A stretch of 64,000 nucleotides of DNA from Aphidius gifuensis (lineage: Eukaryota > Arthropoda > Insecta > Hymenoptera > Braconidae). The stretch's first letter is position 1; the number at the start of each line of letters is the position of its first letter. The notes below the pieces were generated by a model. That model did no database searches and was not told the origin of the DNA. It saw only the letters and a program-made list of their open reading frames with translations. The stretch lies in NCBI RefSeq assembly GCF_014905175.1, contig NC_057790.1:5022001-5086000 (forward strand). The letters are read 5' to 3'. Positions 1 to 12,937 of the stretch are shown piece by piece. A program made the position numbers and the translations under genes.

Positions 1-3000
1 TCTCATCGGTGAGTCATTCCTTCTGGTTCTCTGGAGAGAGAATCAATACTATTCCGCACACACCGCAGGCGTATTTTCTTGAAGAAATTATAGAAGCTTG
101 AATTCGCGGGTTAACTGGGGTGAGAATATAAGAACCTTGGGAGCCATTCTGAGAATCTATATATTATAATGTTACTTGAGTCATCATTAAATTAACTTTC
201 TAAATTTTTTAAAACTTTATTAGACTCTATATAATCACATTATTATTATCTTTCACACTATTCTTGATAATTTGTTTTATTTATTTTCGATTGAAAATAA
301 CATTATGCCTTCTCAACATGAGTACAGTAATATAATTTAAATTTTTTTTCAGCTTCGTTTAGTAAATAGATAGATCTCAAATAAATTTATTAGAACAAAA
401 AAAAAGTTTTTAATATATTCTACATGTAGCTCTTTTTTTTAATAAATATTATATATGAATTCTTCATATCAATTTAATTAATACTGACATGTCTTAGTAA
501 TTCGTACAAGATTTAAACTTTATGCGTAGTACTACAGACACTTTTAGGATACATGCATATGAAATTTTACATTACGTTGTATAAGATGAATTACATCACA
601 TTAAATACATCTACATAGAAAATACTTTGAGTGTGTATTTGAGATGCGTATGTATATGTAACTGAGTGTATATTAAATTCCATACAAGGGTTTTATCTTT
701 TCTTTGACATGAGAATATACAGAAACACTTAAACATGCTTGTCGTATGAATTTCTCAAAAATTTTGAATTCTTTTGAGACAAAATTTTATATATATATTT
801 AGTTTTTTAAGTTTTATTTTAATTTATTTTTTTATTATATGAAGCAGGACAAATTTATCATTTGTGAATTATGAAGATTTTTGTGATTTGTCTTTTATGG
901 GTGATAAAACTTGGGGTGTGGCTTGTACCAGTCAAGCGTTGATGGTTGTTTTTAAACCGAGTTAAATAACAGCCACTTTGGTGGAAGCTTTTTGCAGTTG
1001 AGAAAAAAGCATGGTGAACGAAAAAAAAAAAAAACGACTTTTGTCACTGATTTACAGTTACAATAATGAAAAACACTAGAAGCCAATCATCGTTATACTT
1101 TTTTACATTGGCAACAACAACGTTTATATATATGTATCAAGTGTGCAATCTGTCGATTGGAACATAAATACTAATTACGAGAATTAAATTTTATTCTACA
1201 ATTATTTAAATTTACTGCTTATCATTGTTTGAAGCTTTTTTTTTTAAATATCATGTTTCATTGTGTATTTGTAAAAAAAAAATATATACATGCAACTTTG
1301 CGATCAATTGAGAGAACAAAAAATAAAAAATAAATAATAATAAATTAAAAATAATTAATTGCAAAAATGCATGCTATCGTAAAAAGTTTGCGTTCTTGAA
1401 AGAAAATAATAATAATAAGATGAATAATAAGAAAAGTTTTTTATAATAAAATATTAAAATTTTCATCACTCAATTAATATTTTTATTATATTTTTCAATA
1501 TGTGATTACAATGATTTTTAAAATTGCGAAAAATGTCTTTTGCATATTTATTGTATATCTTAAATTTATATGCAATAAAAAGAAAGGAAAAAATTATTAT
1601 CATAAAAGAGTACAGGGTCATGGATATAGCTGTGTGCATTTTGTAAATGATAAAAAGTATACAAAGTCGATGGATATCTTTGCATGCATGACTTTTCACA
1701 GCTAACTCGTTGGGCTGTGATCCAACGTATTTTTATATTTATCTATAATGTTTTTGTTCCAAGATTTGTATTTTTATTTTTTTTAAATTTGGAATGTAGC
1801 CATGAATATAATCGTCCAAGTAGAAAAAACTATTTTAACTCAGATATATATGAAATTTTTTTTGACATTTTCTGTAATTGCTCTCAATATATATAACCAT
1901 AAAACAATAATCTTGAATTTCATTTTCATACTAGTTGTTTTTTAATTTATTTCATATATTTTTTATTTAAACATTTATTATATAACTTTATTACTATTGT
2001 TTTATGAAAAATCTTCATTTTTAATGTGTAGAAAAATTACAGGTGAACTAATATCTTTTTGTATTTTATTTTTTTTTACTAAAAGTTACTTTTCTTTTTT
2101 GTGATGTTCTTTGAGGATGTGAAAACAATGTTTCCTTTGCAAAAGTAGACGAAACAAGTGTACCAAACCAAGTCACGTTTACGGTTTGAAATGGACATCA
2201 AAGTTGACGCGACAATAAAAACCGAGTTCTTGTGTTTAATGTCTGCTATATACGAAAACCACTGTATTTATTTTGAAAAAAAAATCCCCAACAAATTCAA
2301 CATGATTATACTGTTAAAAAAATTTACTTTTTTAAAAATTAATTTAATTATTTTTATTTCCAATTTAACAAACTGTAAAATTTTTATATATTTTTTGATA
2401 TAAAAAATAGAAAAATAAATTATCAAATAAGCTTGCAATTAAATATAAATTCATGTTATAAAAGCTATATAAAAAAAAAAAAACTGTAATATTTTAAAAC
2501 TATTGTTTAACTTTTATCTTTCATTTTCTGACAGCACGTTTGTTTTGTAAAAAATAAAAAAACAAATCTAGGATTTGGGCATTCTTTTAAAAATGTGTGA
2601 GTGTGGATACGCAAAGTGCAGAAGAAGAAAAACTCCATAAAGATTAAAGGTTGTAGAATAAAAGAGAAAAAGAAAAAAGACATTATACAAAGCAATGAAT
2701 AAAAAATGTAAAATAAGTGAAGGGAAAATAAATATAAAAAAAAAAAATAGGCAAAGAGACAAAACATTCAAGAGTCAAAAGAAATATAGTCTTTCGTGTT
2801 TCATTTTTGAGATAATGACTTGGCCCGTTTGAAAATAAAACTTAAGCAATTCATCATGTTGTTTTAAAAATAAAGTAAAAACTTTAATTATTTTTTTCTA
2901 GTCTTTGAATTGTTAATAATAAAACAGATGCTACTTTTGATTGTATTATCGTTATTTTTATTCTATTTTATTTGATAATTTAATATTGTCATTCTTTCAA

Positions 3001-3132
3001 CAAGACTTGAAAGCAATAACGACGTAAATGTTTTTTTTTTTTTTTTTTATACTGATTATATTTAAGAGAATAATAGTAATGGCGCGATTGTAAAAGTAGA
3101 TGTAATTAAGTATCAAGTTAAATCTTTCTTAC
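1..3132 (-). other. Intron following exon 6 of the CUB-domain gene
   Basis: AT-rich with A and T runs (for example 1021-1034 and 3031-3048). The first 130 bases are less AT-rich and contain a plus-strand GTGAGT donor-like site at 10-15. A minus-strand exon continuing CUB 2 is not supported there, because the best acceptor leads straight into a stop. Nothing else is seen. Confidence 0.6.
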
Positions 3133-3295
3133 TTGTAGGATAGGAGAACTGAGCTGAAAACAATGGTGATTGAAACACTCGCATTTGTCTTGATGAGATA
3201 ACGACAACGTACATTAGGTGGATACAATCCTGGATAGGCTGGGCTTGCAAGAATACAGTCGTTATTTATACAATCCTCGTATACCCAATCACAAT
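3133..3295 (-). CDS. CUB-domain protein, coding exon 6 (start of CUB domain 2)
   Basis: The acceptor is TTTATTATTTCAG and the likely donor is GTAAGA. The exon enters in phase 1 and leaves in phase 2. It encodes residues 242-295. Three cysteines at 243, 250 and 255 are followed by S-P-x-Y-P-G-L-Y-P-P-N (259-269) and C272, the classic first half of a CUB domain (C1, SPxYPxxYP, then the second Cys). An N-A-S sequon is at N279. The rest of CUB 2, and any transmembrane or other domains, must lie left of the window. No convincing next exon is visible in 1-3132. Confidence 0.88.
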
Positions 3296-5830
3296 CTGAA
3301 ATAATAAATATTAATAAATTATAATCAAAATAAAATTAGAAAATATATATCTTAATTTTTAAGAAATTAAGTAATATAATATATCTAATAATGTATTACA
3401 GATTAATATATTAATAATAAAAAAAATTTACATCAAGAATATTTAGTAATTTCCGGTTTATGTTGTCTTTTTTTTTTTTTTGTTTTCTTTGTCGTTGGTT
3501 AATGAATAGGAAGTTATGAATTCTCGAATAATTTCCGACTATTATTTTGAGAAAACTGAGTTCTGTCATGGCTCACATTGTCTTGGTGCTTTTAGAAGTG
3601 TCTTCGTTAGATTTATTTAAGTCTATTTTTCTTCTTGAGGACAATTGTCATATAAGGGTCGATGCCATTAGCGGCCACGAGATTGTCTGATAAAATTCCC
3701 CAAGGGTTTTCTTCTCAACTTATGTAATGCTCTTTAAGATTATTCTCATGCTGTCTTCACCAGGTTTTTATCAAATTATATTATTGTTTTTATTATTATA
3801 TTTTTCATAATTTGATCAATATGTTATTATAAAAATCATAATTTACGTTCCATCAATCAACCCATTATATTTTAATTTTACTTTTTAAAATAGGTATGTA
3901 TTTTTTACTGTTAAACAAAGTGAAGTTTAACCACACACACACATTGATATTCAACTAAAATTATATATCAAAAAGTTTCATCTGTTGTATTATAAATGTG
4001 TAGATTTGTTTTCTTGATGGGGAAAATTCGAACTACATCATCATAGATTCGTGTCGTGTTTTAGAGTCTTGTGGTCCAACTCTTGTTTCTGCACTTGGTG
4101 ATAGAACACACCAGAGCCAAACTTTATCTCACCACATGAAGGTGGTTTGTTCATGGATAGTGGAAAGGCGAGTGAGTTGTGAGAGGTTGAGAGAAAAGTC
4201 ACAAACCCTCTTTTCGTTCTTGTCAGGTTTATATACGTGATACAAGCCAAAAGAGAATGATAAAATGAATAAGAAAATACTGAGCAAGAGAAAGATAAAG
4301 AGAGACATATAGGAAGAGAACAAGAGAGAGGGATATAGTGAAAATTATTCTAGGTAGAATTGTCCTTCGTGTTTACGTTGTTAACGCTTGGTTCTCGAGG
4401 ACAGCTAAATGGCAACAGAATCTATAGTTTCTCTCTTCCTACTTCCTCTGCCATTGCTCCAGCAAAAGCCTTATTCGGTTAAGCCCAGACTGTCCCACAC
4501 TTAACTTCGTATAATTTTCGTACTAACTAAGGAAAATCGTATGAACGCAGATGGTATATAAAGGTAAAAGAGAGACAGAATTGTAAATTACGTTGGTCTG
4601 CTTGCCCAAGGATATTCGTAATGTTGGTCCAGTGAATTAGCTCTAACCTTTTGGTCTCAATTCTACACTACTCAAACTCATTCACTATATACCTTTCCTT
4701 TATTATCATATACGTTTTTTTTTCTTTTTTCAATTACCATCATTTTATTTTTCTCTAAAATAGTGCAAGCTTGCTGACTTTATCAAGAGAAATCAGAACA
4801 TGCTTTTGAACTTAATACCCTTTTTAGTTTTTTTTTTTCCTTTTCTTCATCATTTCGTAATTACCATCTATACAAATACAAATTTTATATTTAAATCTAC
4901 TTAATAAGTTGAAAAGTTTATTTACATAGTTAATTATATCTTTGAGTGTGTTTATGTAATTTTACTGATTGACATTAACAAATGTTATTTATTTATTTTG
5001 TTATACGTTGATGAGAAAATTTTATTTCAATTATTTTTATTTTAACAATATTTTTCAAAATTATTTTTCAATTATAATATGTGTCAAAATTTATATTGCT
5101 CTGGTACATCATATGAAATGATATTTTTTATTTTATTTGCTTTTATTAAATATGAAATAACCAAGGGTATATTTATTGATGTTAAAAATATTTAAATTGA
5201 ATTACATTGATGTTTAAATCCGAACGTATTGTGTGAATCAAATATTATTTTCGTGATTCATATGATAGCGTTCCCGGTGTGTATATACCGGTGAATATAC
5301 ATCAATATTTTTTTTATATAGTTACATATATTTTTAATGAAACCTTTTGAAAATAAAATAGAGGATTTTAATAATTGTATTTTTATGGTTATGCTTTAGT
5401 TATATTATGTGTATACACAAATACACACATGCGTGGAATTGTCAATTAAATTTTAAAGATATAATTAATAATGTCTGAGTAGATTATGATGGTAAAATGG
5501 AAAATGTCTATATCGTTTATGCGATGAGATAGCTTTTCAAATTATGGTAGTCATGAAAAGGGTATGTTTTGCACTTGATAGTGTTGAGGCCACTCAACTG
5601 CCCAATAATGTAGGTGTTTCCTATGAAGGGCTCTCTTGATCCTCTCTGGATTTCCATAGCCTCTGGTCACTTTGCTTGTTGATGATGGTCTATATTAGTA
5701 AAGTCTGATCTCAACAGCAGAGAGCTCTTTCATTGCATAAATTTTGTTCAAGCATATGGGTGAATGCTATTATGAAAATTACCATTTTCAAAAGTTATAA
5801 AAAACAAAAAAAAAAAAAAATCAAACTTAC
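3296..5830 (-). other. Intron 5 of the CUB-domain gene
   Basis: Mostly AT-rich. The part 4020-4680 is clearly less AT-rich and carries a purine-rich GAGA-type tract (4281-4333) and a TATATAAAGG-like site near 4555. It might be an intronic enhancer. No exon is visible. Confidence 0.5.
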
Positions 5831-5943
5831 CTGTATTTTCAACAGCTTTACCACCTTTTACTGGCCAACCCACAGATGTACTTGCCTTGGAGGCAAAACT
5901 AAAGTACGCAAGAAATTGAGATCTCGTGGTATTTTCACTAATT
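5831..5943 (-). CDS. CUB-domain protein, coding exon 5 (end of CUB 1 and linker)
   Basis: The acceptor is TTTTGTTACAG and the donor is GTAAGT. The exon enters in phase 2 and leaves in phase 1. It encodes residues 204-241. An N-T-T sequon (N208) precedes the last CUB strand F-L-A-Y-F-S-F (214-220), which resembles the F-x-A-x-Y/F ending of many CUB domains. A Gly/Lys/Val-rich linker follows (about 221-241). Reading continues without a stop past the donor by chance, but phase and the strong donor set the end at 5831. Confidence 0.9.
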
Positions 5944-8900
5944 CTGTAACAAAAAAAAAAAAAACATATTAAAAATATATTCACAATTAAAATAAATTTT
6001 AAAAAATTCATTAAATTCAGTTGAATAAATAAAAAATAAAACCGATTCATTTATTCGATATTTTTTTCAGCATATGTATTTGACTTTAATTAAATTTTTT
6101 TGAATAAAAAAAAATTCTTTTTTCCATATTCCAATTGGCTTTTCGATAAAACGATTTTTCAGTGTATTGGCATATCGGTTTTGTTATATTCTAAATGACT
6201 AAAACAACGAGTGAAAAAAAAAAAAAAAAAGGGAAAAATATTGAATGCCACGAGAAAAAGTCCATTTTCAATCGAGTATTATTTGAACTGTACGTGTCAC
6301 TTATATACATGTCTTTTTGGTATTTTCTGGCAACAACATCGTGAGCCAATTCATTCAAGTCAATTCTTCAACGATGAAAATTTCTTTTATGTTTTGGTCT
6401 TTTAGATGTATATATATATAGGTACATTGACGGTATTCAAAGGAACATTTTTTTTTTTTATTTTTTCCGGTTTGCTCAGGCGTTTCTATCATTTTTATCA
6501 TGAACGTGTCGATAAGTCCCCTTTTCTTCCTGTCTACTACACCATTGCACTTTCAATATTACGTGCTTCTGGCACAATCAATCAAATAAATACACATTCA
6601 CTTTTTTTTTTTTATTTTGTTATTTTAGACATTTATTTATCTTTTCAATATAATTCCTTTGTTTTTTTTTTGTATAATTTTACTTGAAATATTTCATCTT
6701 ATTATAAAATTTCTTTAACTTGACCAGTGTTGACAGTTGACTATCTAAAAGCTGACTGTTTTTTAATTATTTATTAAACAGAAATTATTGTAAATTTATT
6801 CACATAATATTATCTTTGGAAAAGCAATCTTTTTATTTAATGAATTTTCATGAATTTTTTCAATTAATCGTAAGACTATTCGAATTTAAGATGAATTTAT
6901 TCTTTGAAATTCTTGATTCGCTTCGACGCCTTTTCTATCTATTTGAAAATTAAAATGGAAAAGGGGTAAAATCGCGAACAATTATGGGTGTAAAAGCAGA
7001 GCTCAGAGGACGATGGCAATGAAAAAGGGGTAGAGTAAATGGAGGTGGGTAGTAGAAAAGACAATAGCTCGAGGGCGTTATCTTGAAAACACTCCAATCT
7101 CTTAATTACTCCATTTGCATTGGGATTGCTCTCTCTACTTTTTTTTCTACTATTTTTACAATCATTTAATTTCAATTTATTTTTATTTTATTTTATCTTT
7201 ATTTTTCTAATTTTATTGCATATTTTATGGTATCCTGTTGTTTTTTTTTATTCGATTTACATTTACATTTTATTTTGCTTTATAAAAAAACGATCAAAAC
7301 TTTGGATTGTCATTAAAACACCGATAACCGATAAATATTTAAATATAAAATGCACTTTAATCATTCCTTAGGCAACACCAACATGTTTTTTATATGCAAG
7401 TTATTAAATTATTTTTATTAATTACTTGAGACAATATTATCAATAAACATATGATAATATTAATCGGAAACGATGTGCACATGCACGCACATACTCCTTA
7501 ACCTTAAGTCCAGCAAAATTTTTTTAACCAACAGTGGAATATTAAATTTTATCTTAGTCCCTGGGATAAAATTCATTTTTTAATTTTATGTATAAGATAT
7601 ATATTTTTTTTATACTGAAAAAAATTTATAATATTATATAATTAAATTTTAATTATAATTTTGAAAATTATAATGAATATTTAAATGTATATAAATTTGC
7701 ATTTTGCAGTGATGATAAATGACGTGTTGTATAATTTGGTAAATTATTGTACAGGTTATTAACCTTTTAATGAATCATCTTGACAATTGTCGCTTCAGGC
7801 CACACATTTCAATACACTTTCGACATTATACGACAGTTTTGGGGTTGGAAAAGCCAAGAAACGAGGTCTACTCATTGCTTTATCCGATAAAGTGACGTTT
7901 CAGCGTCGTTTCCTTAATGATATCATGCCTTAATTACTTCAAGTTTCCTCAGCTTCTATCCTCTACTTTTCCTCTCAACATTTTTTATAATTTTTATTTC
8001 TTCAAATTTTTTAATTCATTTAATTTTTTTATCATCTTCTTGATAATAATATTTCTTTTAAATATATAAACTACTATTATAAATATTATGGGGTAAAATA
8101 TCAATCTGTATTTTAATATTTTTAACAGTCTAAATTTTATAATTTAATTTACACGGTAGAGTGATCAGGATTGGAACACCTGGTCTGATTTTAACTAGTT
8201 TTTTTTTTTTGTTCTTTTTTGGTAGATATATATTTTTTTTTTGAGACTTTTGATAATGTTTCATACAGCCAGGTTATCATATCTTGTGTTTTGCTTTGCT
8301 TGAGTGAAGCTCAGATAAGAAACGATCAACCATAGCAGATGGTGCTATATTATCTTGTGTTACTGTTGTAGCTCAACGAGTTAAAAAATGAACGGAAAAA
8401 AAAAAATTAAGTATATGAAAAATGAAAAGAAAACAAGTCAGTTTTTGTCAGAGAAAATAATTCAAGTTTATGGCAGAGTGTTGAAAAATAAGAGAAAAAA
8501 AATTGAATCTTGATTAATGTGCAAACTAATTACAGGAATACAAAATAAAGCAACAAAAAAAATTTTAAAAATATCAAAGTTTGTATAGTCTTGTATCAAT
8601 AACAAGATAAAAGTTAATTATAAATTATTAAAATAAAAAGTTAAAATTGAGAGAACAAAGAAAATATAAAAAAATAAAATAAAATCATCAACTTTTATTT
8701 TTTTTATTCATGAAATTTTTAATATTTAATATAAGCATTATACTTGAAAAGAAAAGCAGAGAAAAAAAAAATAAGGGAGGGATTTTCAACAGATGTGACA
8801 GAAAATGGAGTGACATTAGCACCTTGAAATTCTCGAGAGATAAGAGCTTCATAACAAACAGTTATTCGTTGTGATGATGGGAGGTAAAAAAAAAAAAACT

Positions 8901-11900
8901 GATGGATAAAATGAGGACAACGAAACGATAACAAACACAGAGTACTCATAATTTGTCTCCAATAAAGTTTTCGTATTTTATGAAAGTTTAAAACTTTTGT
9001 TGTTCCCAAGAGGCTTTTTATTCTTTCACTCTTTATATTTTCTCAATGATTTATGAAAACTGGACTTGTTGTTGATGAAAACCAACAAAAAAATAAAAAA
9101 TTATAATAAGTATATCTCGAATTGATAATGGTAATATTAAAAATAAAAATCTTAATAAAAAAAAAACACTAAAATTATTTAACTAACTAAATACACGTTA
9201 ATTAGATTTTTTTATCAAGTTTTATTTAAACGAGATGGCAGTCAAACTTCTTTCAACTGTTTATTTATTTTTTATTAATTTTTTTCTATCGAATCACTAT
9301 TAACTCAGATGAATATAAAAAGTTTATCAAAGATATTTGTATGGACTCTGTTAATTGAGCAGTTTTAATTGCTCTTCGACTTTTTGAATACAAAACCATC
9401 AAACTATTGAACAACTTGTTCATTACAACTCTTTATTAATTATGATTCTTCAAATAAAAATAAGCGACTATCAACTACTTGTGTACTTTTTTTTTTCAAT
9501 AATAATTATGAAAAATTAGCGTTTTTAAACTTGTAATAACAGTATTGTAAAATTTTAGAATACTCTGAATATTTTTTCATGTTTTTTTTATTGTTATAAC
9601 TGCTGTCAGATTTTTGAATATTATATTATGATAAACATTTATATTTATCAATGCACGTATCAATTGTTCCAGTTTCCGAAAAATTTACATATGCCTGTTA
9701 ACATTTCCATTTTTATGAAAATAAAACTTTTTTTTTTTTCACTTTTTTTATGAGCATGTTTGTGATTTATTTTTTTATGCATCATTTATATAATTTTTAG
9801 TTTTGTAAAAAAAAAAAAACGTAATGATTTTTTCATTTATAAAAATACATTTTATAAAATTGCCTCCCTATATTTAAACCTTAAACCACTTATATTGTTG
9901 AAACAACGATATTTTCGATAAATTTTTAAAATAAAAAAAAAAATAAAAACAAGCCAATTCTCATTGGAGCATCTGGAATCAAAATCCATAGAGTTGCATA
10001 ACTACTCCAGGAATAAAAATACTAGAGGGAAATACACCATCGACAGAAAAAAAAAAAAAAAATTGTTAGAAGGGTAAGTCTCAATTGAGAGAGTATCGAT
10101 TTTTCACAAGTGGCGAGATGAAAATAAAAGAGACAAAAGGAAAAAAAAAAAACTAATGAAATAAAATAAAGAGAAAAAAAAAACGAAAGAATCAAATAAT
10201 GCTATTTAGTCTGAAACGACTTAACTATAAAATTACTGTCGGTCTTTTTCACTATGCTGATGTTGGTATTTAACATTAAGCAATAATAGACAATACACAT
10301 TTATACCTAGACTAAGGAATAATTCATTTTTTTTCTCGCGCACTTACGATTCTGATCATGTGATATTAGCCTGATTAGAATCATTGACCGCAATTATTCC
10401 TAATGGCTGCCAAAAAAAGGATAATAATAATGATATAAAGAAGAAAAAAAAAAATATTCCTTGGTCAGAAAATATTTATTTGACGATAGAGAAAGCTATA
10501 CAGAGATGAAAAGAATGGAGACGTGGCATCAAGACCCACATCCATCCAATCAGCACCTAGCTAGTTTTATGCTCTGAATATAGTCATCTATAAAAATATA
10601 TATGATGAACCCAGTGATATTTTTTTTATTTTTTCGAACAAGCTATATTTTTCTATAGCTTCATCCCTCTCATGATATATCCAACAAAACAGAACAAAAC
10701 ACACCCTTCACTTTACTTTTCTTTCATTTTATTTATAGCTGCGCACTGGCATGTACTTGTTTTTTGGATTTTTTTTAAAATTTATTATTATTATTTTTTT
10801 TTTAAACTTGGCGGCAAGAGGTGACAATACTTTTTGTCTATATACCTTTCCCTCTTTTTGTACCATTCACCCTTCTGGTTCTCATATTTTTTTTTTTTTT
10901 TGTGTATCGTCTGCCGATATTTCTGTTGAAGTGATTTTCCAACGCAATGCAGTGAATGTCGAATAATGTCGACCTCGTGTCATGCATTTTCCCAAAGGGA
11001 AAGCCTAGACGAAAAGAATATTCTAGTTCCCAATTTACCTCACGTTGCCAAGCGAATTGTTTCACCAACGAAAAAAAAAAAAAAAAAAAAAAAACAATAT
11101 AAACACCAGACTCGCGTAAATCGCAGTGGACCCGCATATTCAGCACTCGTTGTGTTTGTTGAAATATAAAGGACAAAACAAAAAAAAATAAATAAAAAAA
11201 AAACAAATAAAATATAGTTTATATTTTTGTTTGGAATTTTTGTGTTAACAGAAAAAACAAAAAAAAAAAAAAAAACACGAATGATACATGGGAAATTTAA
11301 AAAAAAAATTGTTTTATAAAATAAAAATTTGGTATGAGTAATAATGGGTGACAAGATATTTCAAAAAGTTTGTTTTATTATTTATTTAAAATAAAAAAAC
11401 ATCATAAAAGTTTCTATCAAATTTTTAAAATATATATCATGACGTGAAGAGAGATTATTATGATAATGATGTTTTTTCAGTCATGAAACTGATAGCTTTA
11501 CTTCATCATTTTTTGCTTGGTTTGTTATTGCTGATTTACTTGCATCTCGGGTAACTCATCTTGAAAAAAGTAACGTGACTCTACAGCTAAATAATCGAAA
11601 AAAAAAATTAATTTTTTATCTCAACTTTAGTGAAAATTACTTTGTCCTTTCAATATATATTTTCATCGGATGACTAAGGAATTTCCGTGAATTTGTTTCG
11701 TTTTGTATTCACCGAGATTCTCACAAAATTGAAATGCAAATGTTAAACGGTATCAAGAGTATTCTGTTAGTTCACCAAACACGACATGATCCCCAATATC
11801 TATAAAGTCTGTATATGAAAATTTTCAAATAGCTAAAAGATGCTTGAGACATATTATTTTCTCTTGTACATGTCATTATTTGAGAGCAAATATATATTGT

Positions 11901-12820
11901 CATTATTCATTGTATTATTTTCCAATATTCCAATTTTTTTTTTCTGTACAGTAAAGAATCATTTGTTTCAATATTCCAACTCGAAAAATAATTTATCAGT
12001 GAAAAAAAATCATGGCTACACAGTTATGAGTGATTAAGCTTTTTGTGATACTATCAATCAGTGCCCGTCAATCAAAACTTTAACATATCTATTATAAAAA
12101 TTTTCTATTTAAAAAAAAATGATTTCAAATTAAAAAAAAAAAAAGAATAAAAAAATTTTTATCATGTTAACATTTCTTCGTTACAATACGTGTATTTTTT
12201 TATTTTAAAAATATCATATTTTTTCATGGACTTTTATTATTATAAAATTTTTATGACTTTGATAAAATACCTGACAATTTAAGAAATAAATTTAATGAAA
12301 AAGCAATGCTAAAATGTAGCCTTGGGTCTTTCCGCTTTTGTAATATCTCATTTGAAATTTATCGGTTAATTATCTTAAAAAATTTTCTCGTTAATATAAA
12401 AAGCAAGATCCTTTGATCCACATTATTCCAGGTAACGAGTAAAATGAAGCATAAGAAAAATAAATAAATAAATGAATAAAATACATAAAAAATTTAATAT
12501 TTTTATATTTTATCATCATCATCATCACCATCATCATAATAATAAATAGATAGAGTCTAGCACTATAAATATTTGATGAGCCTCGTAACGATGCATTACG
12601 ACGGTTTTTTTTTTATATCTTCTAAGTCAATTGGACAACATAAATAATAAATGTTCTTCAAGTACACCCCAGGCAATGTGAAAAGTTGAATTATATACTG
12701 TCTCTCGAGGAATATTATTTTTATTTTTTTGTTTATATAGTTAGTATGTTTTGAAGTATATATAAACAGATAAAATGATGAAATTTAAATACTAAAAAAT
12801 TAGTATAACAAAAGACTTAC
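5944..12820 (-). other. Intron 4 of the CUB-domain gene
   Basis: A 6.9-kb AT-rich stretch with many A and T runs of 10-22 bases (for example 11071-11092) and an ATC microsatellite near the exon 4 side. Open frames of 60-120 codons are homopolymer-rich and not gene-like. Confidence 0.6.
12512..12537. repeat. (ATC)n microsatellite
   Basis: About eight ATC units, one changed to ACC, in intron 4 of the CUB-domain gene. Confidence 0.9.
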
Positions 12821-12937
12821 TGCATGCGTAAAGTTGCTTCAGGTTTATCAGAAAATAAAACAACTGGTCTGTCGAATCGTGCGTTGGATCCACAAACACG
12901 TGCTCCACCCTCTAGCTGTAACCATCCACCCTCACAT
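12821..12937 (-). CDS. CUB-domain protein, coding exon 4 (CUB domain 1, C-terminal half)
   Basis: The acceptor is TTTTATTTTACAG and the donor is GTAAGT. The exon enters and leaves in phase 2. It encodes residues 165-204. It contains the third and fourth CUB cysteines (C166 in A-C-E-G-G and C180 in R-V-C-G), spaced 13 residues apart as in canonical CUB domains, then a P-V-V-L-F-S-D-K-P strand and L-R-M. The four-cysteine pattern of CUB domain 1 is therefore complete across exons 3 and 4. The calcium-site residues common in many CUB domains are not obvious. Flanking intron is very AT-rich, so the exon stands out sharply. Confidence 0.92.

Noticed and set aside
1..130. Possible next CUB exon on the minus strand at the window edge
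   Set aside because: From the best acceptor the required phase gives an immediate stop. The next acceptor-like AG gives a sequence without CUB features and a stop at the edge.
10838..11354. Overlapping minus-strand frames of 104 and 122 codons
   Set aside because: Mostly phenylalanine and lysine runs from poly-A/T tracts, with no coding-like segment or splice sites.
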